Source: Zea mays
Taxonomy: Eukaryota; Streptophyta; Magnoliopsida; Poales; Poaceae
DNA: 64,000 bases
Assembly (NCBI RefSeq): GCF_902167145.1
Contig: NC_050097.1
Coordinates: forward strand, 229,977,034-230,041,033
Direction of reading: 5' to 3'
This document shows positions 58,850-64,000 of the stretch, piece after piece (position 1 is the first letter of the stretch; every line of letters starts with the position of its first letter). Position numbers and translations under genes: made by a program. Below the pieces are notes generated by a model. It had not been told where the DNA came from. It made no database searches and worked only from the letters and a program-made list of their open reading frames with translations.

Positions 58850-59750
58850 CTCCAATTGTAGTATGTAGAACCGTTATCTGTCTGGTGTTATATGTTCTAT
58901 GAACAGTAGTGTTATCTGTTCTATGAACTGTTCTGTCTGGTGTTATCTGTTCTATGAAACAATAGTGTTCTATGAAGCAAGTGGCCATTTGTATGAAACA
59001 GTAGCGTTCTGTCTCGAATTGCCATTTGTATGAAACAGTAGCGTTATCTGTTTGGTGGTGTTATCTGTCTGTGTGGTATGAAATAGTAGCGTTCTGAAGT
59101 TTCTGTCTGTGTGGTGTTATCTGTTCTTTCTGGCGAGAACACAAACTGAAGTTTCTGTCTGTGTGGTGTTATCTGTTCTTTCTGGCGACAACACAAACTG
59201 AAGTATTCCATTCAGCAGCGCATGCCATTGTTAACTCTCCCATTCAGCAGCGCATGCCACTGGCGACAACACAAGCTGAATGAAGCCATTCAACATAGCG
59301 ATAGCTGTTAGGAAGCCACAAACTGAAACATAGTTAAACTATGCTGATAGTCTGAAACTAAAACATAGTAAAAAAACTGAAACTATGCTGACAAGAAGTC
59401 AGAAACATAGTTGGTCTGCTGGGCAGTAGGAACTGGGCAACAAACTGAAACTATGCTGACAGTCTGAAACTAAAACATAGTAAAAAAACAGCCAGTAGGA
59501 AGCCACAAACTGAAACATAGTGATTTCATACACAAGACTGAAACTAACTGACAGTCTGCTGGGCAGTAGGAACTGGGCAACAGGTACAAACTGATACTCA
59601 AATACAAGTTGGTCTGCTGGGCGACAGTACAACAGCTTCTGAAATTGGGTACAAACTGAACTGGGTACAAACTGAAACTAACTGAATACATCTGACATTA
59701 CAACAGCTTAAAGCAACAGCTTAAAGCAACAACACAGTGGTTCTTCTTAG
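58850..59750. repeat. Repeat-rich spacer between the two convergent genes
   Basis: No coding is recognisable. Short motifs repeat irregularly: GTGTTATCTGTTCT (58887-59180), TTCTGTCTGTGTGGTG, CACAAACTGAA, and GTCTGCTGGGCAGTAGGAAC (59411 and 59557). It separates the 3' ends of the two genes as in MuDR. Confidence 0.65.
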
Positions 59751-59753
59751 CAG

Positions 59754-60039
59754 TTAATACTGCTTCTTCTGAGCACTAATCCTCAGTCTCTTCTTGGGGG
59801 TGATCTTCTTAACTACCCATTTCCTTGTCGGTGGTGGAGAAGCTGGTGGAGTCTGCTGGGCTGTTGCATCGGCCACTTGTGAAGTGATTTGTGCACCGAG
59901 TGGCTCGAAGAGTGCAAGACCCAATTGTTCTGTCTCTTCAACCTCTGCTAGCTCTGGCTGTTCAGGTATAGTCTGTGAAGAAGTACGCAACTCTTTATGA
60001 ATCCAATTTTTTGTGGTGTTCTTCCGTGGTTTCCTTTTC
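59754..60039 (-). pseudogene. Last exon of mudrA-like transposase
   Basis: After an acceptor GAGTAG on the minus strand, the frame encodes a basic, proline-rich tail (KRKPRKNTTKNWIHKEL, later PPPTRKWVVKKITPKKR) ending at TAA 59754. It follows the zinc-knuckle region in MULE transposases. The nested hAT element lies in the intron before it. Confidence 0.65.
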
Positions 60040-60093
60040 CTACTCAAAAAAAATACTCAAACATTTAGTTCACGAGTACTAAGATAAATTACA

Positions 60094-60822
60094 CATATAT
60101 ACAGTGGCGAAGCCACCAGGGGGCTGGGGTGGGCCTGGCACCCCCAACTGGTATGCTCTCTAGTGGAAAAGTATTATTACTTTGTGCTTCCTTAAATTCA
60201 ATACTTGGCTCTTTTGACATAGAAAAAGTATGCTCTCTAGTGGAAACGTATTATCCTGCAGATTTCTCAAATCAAGAAAGAATGCAATTAGAGTGCCAAT
60301 TGTCACATTTTCAACTTGATGTTTGCAACCATCCAGAACTAAAGGGTTTATCATCTTTGGTTGATTTAACAAGTGGATTAGTTAAATTGGATAAAAATTC
60401 TTCTTATCCAATGGTAGATAAATTATTGAGATTACTCTTGACTCTCCCTGTGTCAAATACGACATCGAGTGAGCCTTTTCAGCTATGAAATTTATGAAGA
60501 CATGCCTATTTACGGGATTATCTGGTCGTTTATATTGAAAGGGAATTAGCGGCAATGATTAGTTCTGATGATATTATCAAGGCCTATGATCTAGCTAATA
60601 CACGTAGAGCTAAATTCAAAATAACTGAGATGTAATTTTAATTTGTTTGACAAAATAGATGCTCTTTTATTATACTGTTTTTGTAATGAAGATTATATAT
60701 CAATATATGCATTGTGGTTGGTTCCCTTGCTCTTTTTATATTATGTCATTGCTGGTTTAGTCGCTTGGAGGCTAAGCCTGCCCCCTCTGTCTTCGGATCC
60801 TGGCTTCGCCCCTGCATATATA
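60094..60822 (+). mobile_element. hAT element (60102-60814) with exact CATATATA duplication
   Basis: The 713-bp segment has ends CAGTGGCGAAGCCACC and, inverted, CAGGGGCGAAGCCAGG. It is flanked by CATATATA at 60094-60101 and 60815-60822, an exact 8-bp duplication. It carries the C-terminal end of a hAT transposase and is an internally deleted copy. It lies in a mudrA intron, so it landed after the Mu element. Confidence 0.92.
60190..60636 (+). pseudogene. hAT transposase C-terminal (dimerisation) fragment
   Basis: The frame with SSYPMVDKLLRLLLTLPVS followed by a serine/threonine stretch is the hAT dimerisation motif. A TGA at 60486 and a frame change precede VYIERELAAMISSDDI, the usual last segment. 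The catalytic domain is missing. Confidence 0.8.
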
Positions 60823-60844
60823 AGTAAGTTAAGAACTAGCCTTT

Positions 60845-63141
60845 TTTGTGCCATTCAAAGGGCACTTGTAGCTAGATTGGCGGTGTCCCAATTCACCACA
60901 ATTAGGACAAGTGTATTGCCTTTTGAGTCGCTTTTTTGTTTTTTCATTGTCGTTGCAAGTATTTTTTCTAGCACTCCCACCCTCGAGGCAACTTTTAATT
61001 CTATTTTTTCTTTACCTACCAAGACCTCTTCTAGCAATTGGTGCAAACACTCCACTGGCGAAATCAACTGATGGCCAAAACGAACGATCACCAATTGGTT
61101 CCACCATTCTTGAATATGCTATCCTGAATCTTTCAACAGAGTAATAATCGTCAACAAAATTTTCCATGCCTACATCTCTGCAATCTTGGGCTATTATTAG
61201 GGCTAGACCATGTTGACACGTTTCCCAGTGTGCTGCCATTCCTCACAATAACAATGTTTCAAATCTGCTTTCACCACATGTTTCGTCATACAATTAGTGC
61301 TGTCTTGTACCTCAGCCATGTAGTTGTCACATTTTACAATGGACAAGTGACCCAACCCTCTAGTCCTAGCCTTTAGCAATGCTAAGACAGATGGCAAAAT
61401 AATTCCTTGAAGCTTCTGACCAATCCTTCGCCTACGATGAAATAGCTCCATCATCATCTCCCTAATTTTCTCAGCCAAATCACACACAGGAAGGTCTTTG
61501 TGGTCTTTAACCCAGTTATTAAAAACCTCAGCCATGTTATTTGTGATGTAATCACATTTGATATCTTTGTTGAAACAACTCCTGTACCAAAGGAATTTGT
61601 GGTGTTGGTCTAAGTACTCAGCAATATTATGAACATTTCTGACCTGGTTGACATGGTGTTCAAATACATCCCTCCTATATGCCCTAGCTGCTAGATACAT
61701 GTGCTCTAAACCAGCATGGTGTTTCACATAGTTTCCCATTAAATGTCTGAAGCATTCTCTTCTCTCAGCATACGGAAATACATCATTTACAGCATGCATC
61801 AGGCCTTTTGTGCATCTGAACATATAGCAAGAAGTGTCATATCACCCACAACCTTTTTTCAACTGTGTCATGAACCAAATCCAGTTGTCAACCGTCTCAG
61901 ATTGGAAAAGCCAAAAGATATTGGGTACATCCAATTGTGGCCATCTACACCAGTAGCTGATGCTAGATGTCCGTTCCATCTACCGTTCAATGTCGTCGAG
62001 TCTACACTAAGGTAAGGTCTGCACCCATCTCGGAACCCTGATATGCATGGACCAAAGGCACAAAAGAATCGACTAAAATAATACTTCCCATCTTCCAAAA
62101 TAACATCAATCTCGACCACACTGTCGGGCATGGCAGCAAGTACAACCTCCTTCCAAGAGTACAAGAGCTGGAAGCTTTCCTCCCAAGATCCATACAACTC
62201 TTTCAACGCCTTCTCTTTCCCCTTCCAAACTGTATCATACCCAATAGTGACATTATGACTTCCCTGTAGTGTTTGTTGTAACTCTTTAGCATCCATTTGT
62301 GGTTTCTTCATGAGCAAGGGTTTAACGTGGAATGCAACCCAACCACTAGCTGGCATAGTAGTCTTCCTCCTTCCACTTGATGTGCAAGTGTGCACATCGT
62401 CTAGTACAGCTACCACAATAGTAGGCAATCCTTTCTTCTCTTCGCGTGCATAGATCCTCCAAGGGCAATCACCACCCATACAATATCCAATGTATCTGGT
62501 TGTCGAAGTAACATCAATTCCAAGCTCGAACTCATGTTTTATTGCATACTGACGCATAGCAATCCTAAATTTTTCATGTTAGGAAACAAACAACCTGGCT
62601 GCATAGAAGGATTCATCCTATTGTACACCACCCTCTTCTCATCTGGAATGTAGTCTTCACATGGCTGATCAGCATGGTGGTCTTCGTTGTCAACATCTAC
62701 ACTTTCTTGCGTATGACAATTTGTACCACTGCTACAAAATCTATCACACATTCTATTATTCGCAGCCTCATCCTCTTTATTGAGTCCAAGATTACAATAT
62801 ATCTCATTTTCGCATGGTACTTGTACTCTTCCTTCTTCATCCAATACATCAAAACTATAATCGAATCCCAGTCCAGTTGTGTTGTCCCATCAATCCTCTG
62901 AACTTCCTATATTACAGACAATGCAGGAGCATCCAAGCATCAGCGGGACTATTTTCACAATTAAAGACATAGTTCTGTAAATTGACCTCACCTCACTGCC
63001 ACCTATTTCCCCCAATGGCACTAGTGGCGCAGATGAACTTGGTGAAGCAAGATTTGTAAACGGTGATGGCACAGGGTGTAGATCGGGGGAGTTGAGAGGA
63101 GCGTTGCAGTCTGGCGAAATGCCAAACGGATCGAAATCCAT
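60845..63141 (-). pseudogene. mudrA-like MULE transposase, frameshifted
   Basis: The start is MDFDPFGISPDCNAP at 63141, about 290 bp inside the right TIR end. An acidic N-terminal region is followed by a MuDR DNA-binding domain (62557-62400; RQYAIKHEFELGIDV, CPWRIYAREE). The MULE catalytic domain has its first Asp in LSVDSTTLNGRWNGH (about 61995) and a later helical part with NNMAEVFNNW (about 61540). A SWIM finger starts with CYCEEWQ at about 61240, and a knuckle-like CPNCGELGH-type region is at about 60900. Single-base losses shift the frame near 61905, 61805 and 61222; other shifts precede 62557. The enzyme would mobilise Mu elements; this copy is dead. It reads toward the left gene. Confidence 0.88.
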
Positions 63142-63431
63142 GGATTCGAAATCAGATAAACCCTAAGCTCACAACCGGGTTCGGTAAGAGGAGAGACGAT
63201 AACCATAGAAGAGAGTGATGTATGGGTCTGGTATGGCGGACGAGGAGAACTCACCACCGTAAGAAGAGACGCATGAGATGTCCACCCTAAGAGCACTCCA
63301 ATTCCACGACGGAGGAGAAGCGACGGAGACAAGAAGACTACGCCAGACGGCGTCTGCGCACGGGGATGGTAAACGGTGAAAGGACACTGATACTTGTTTG
63401 CGTAGCCCCAAGTGCTGTCTCATATCTATTT

Positions 63432-63527
63432 TGGAGTTTGTCTCTCGCTGCGTCTCCAAAACAGAGAAACCAACGCCTCCATTTTGTCGAATCGCCTTCT
63501 CTCTTCTTTCGTAATGGCAATTGTCTC
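63432..63527 (-). repeat. Right Mu terminal inverted repeat
   Basis: Inverted match to 57765-57862, ending GGCAATTGTCTC at 63527. Compared with the left copy it lacks six bases (GGCGTT repeat) near 63470 and has several substitutions. Confidence 0.88.
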
Positions 63528-63614
63528 CCTAGCAGCCACGTCCATGACGTTCTCCCGTTTCGCCCGCCGTCGGTCAGCCTGTGTCCGTGGCTCTCGCCTG
63601 CCACCCAAGCAGCC

Positions 63615-64000
63615 ATGGCGGCCGCGCTGCTCCGCCGTGCGCTCCACCTCCGCCGCGTGCTCCCCTCGCTTCCGCACAGCGCCTCTCCCCCGCCTTCTCG
63701 GCCACTCCGACCCCGAAGACCTCCCAGCAGAACGCCGCCACCACCACGATCGACCTCTCCTCCGACGAGAGTCGCCGCCGCCTCCTCAACAGGTGCATAC
63801 CCCGGTCTCCGGGATGGTTCGCGCTTGATATTCCGTTACCCCCTTTGTTGAATCCCGAGTCGCTAAGGGCGCACGTACGGCTTGTACAGGTTGGTGTACC
63901 GGAGCAAGCAGCGGGGTTTCCTGGAGCTCGACCTGGTGCTGGGCACCTGGGTCGAACAGCACGTGCACGCCATGGACGAGCCCAACATCCGCGCCCTTCT
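63615..64000 (+). CDS. SDHAF2: SDHAF2 (succinate dehydrogenase assembly factor 2), first two exons, partial
   Basis: The product is a mitochondrial factor that helps attach FAD to the SDH1 flavoprotein of complex II. Exon 1 (63615-63792) starts ATGGCGGCCGCG and begins with an arginine/leucine-rich presequence, MAAALLRRALHLRRVLPSL, typical of mitochondrial import. It ends with IDLSSDESRRRLLNR before donor GTGCAT. The intron is 63793-63889 (97 bp, acceptor TTGTACAG). Exon 2 (63890 onward) encodes LVYRSKQRGFLELDLVLGTW, the conserved start of the Sdh5 family domain, and runs off the window. The presequence frame and the IDLSSDES frame differ by one base, at the five-C run 63687-63691, so this allele has a one-base loss or the sequence has an error there. 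The Mu-type element ends 87 bp upstream of the ATG. Confidence 0.88.

Larger units (their letters stand above)
57765..63527 (-). mobile_element. MuDR-like Mutator element (5,763 bp) with nested hAT
   Basis: The left end GAGACAATTGCCATTATGGA and the inverted right end match the Mu terminal inverted repeat as I remember it. Without the nested hAT and its duplication, the element is about 5,040 bp, close to MuDR at about 4.9 kb. It carries two convergent genes starting near each end: a mudrA-like transposase from the right and a small gene from the left. It lies in the SDHAF2 5' flank. Both genes are broken, so this is a defective MuDR homologue. Confidence 0.87.

Noticed and set aside
63412..63828. 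An open frame starting in the Mu TIR and running through SDHAF2 exon 1
   Set aside because: It uses a frame different from both the SDHAF2 presequence and its conserved part and encodes no known domain; at most its ATG at 63544 is an upstream ATG in the leader.

Overview
The window looks like a stretch of a large grass genome, almost certainly maize (Zea). The repeat families are ones I recognise from maize by LTR ends and coding motifs: Huck-, Opie-, Grande-, Cinful/Zeon- and Prem1/Xilon/Tekay-like LTR retrotransposons, an L1-type LINE, PIF/Harbinger, hAT and Mu (MuDR-like) DNA transposons. Family names come from memory, not a database search. Only one ordinary host gene is supported, the 5' end of SDHAF2 (succinate dehydrogenase assembly factor 2), which starts at 63615 and runs off the right edge.

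Layout, left to right. 1-37653 is one nested chain. The window opens inside a Tekay-type LTR (1-3020). That LTR interrupts the protease of a Huck-like Gypsy element (3021-12514), which sits inside a PIF/Harbinger transposase (12515-14906). The PIF element sits at a TTA in the 3' LTR of an old Sirevirus-type Copia element (14907-32544). That Copia element is itself broken by a full-length Opie-like element with target duplication GAGGG (16801-25727) and a Grande-type solo LTR with duplication AGATC (25966-26587). The old Copia element lies in a second Tekay-type LTR (32545-35093, carrying its own hAT-like insert), which lies in a Cinful/Zeon-like element (35094-37653). The left halves of most of these elements lie outside the window.

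37654-51042 is a cluster of host gene pieces, all on the plus strand: PP2C phosphatase, EGY2 metalloprotease, a DeSI/PPPDE protein and a WDR75-like WD-repeat protein. They keep introns and splice sites but carry stops, as in a Helitron-type capture, although I could not find Helitron ends. The cluster is interrupted by a LINE (about 38898-40543) and a pol-less Zeon-like element (41225-49109), which holds a 3.86-kb solo LTR with duplication GCAGG (44123-47978).

51043-57310 is a deletion derivative of a Grande-like Gypsy element. It has an LTR, a spliced antisense ORF and gag on the opposite strand, but no pol.

57765-63527 is a MuDR-like element with Mu-type terminal inverted repeats and two convergent genes: a broken mudrA-like transposase, and an opposing small gene placed like mudrB. 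A 713-bp hAT element with an exact 8-bp duplication lies inside it. This Mu element sits about 87 bp upstream of the SDHAF2 start codon, splitting the gene from its original promoter. Nearly all coding capacity is decayed; the Opie pol is the only long intact mobile-element frame.
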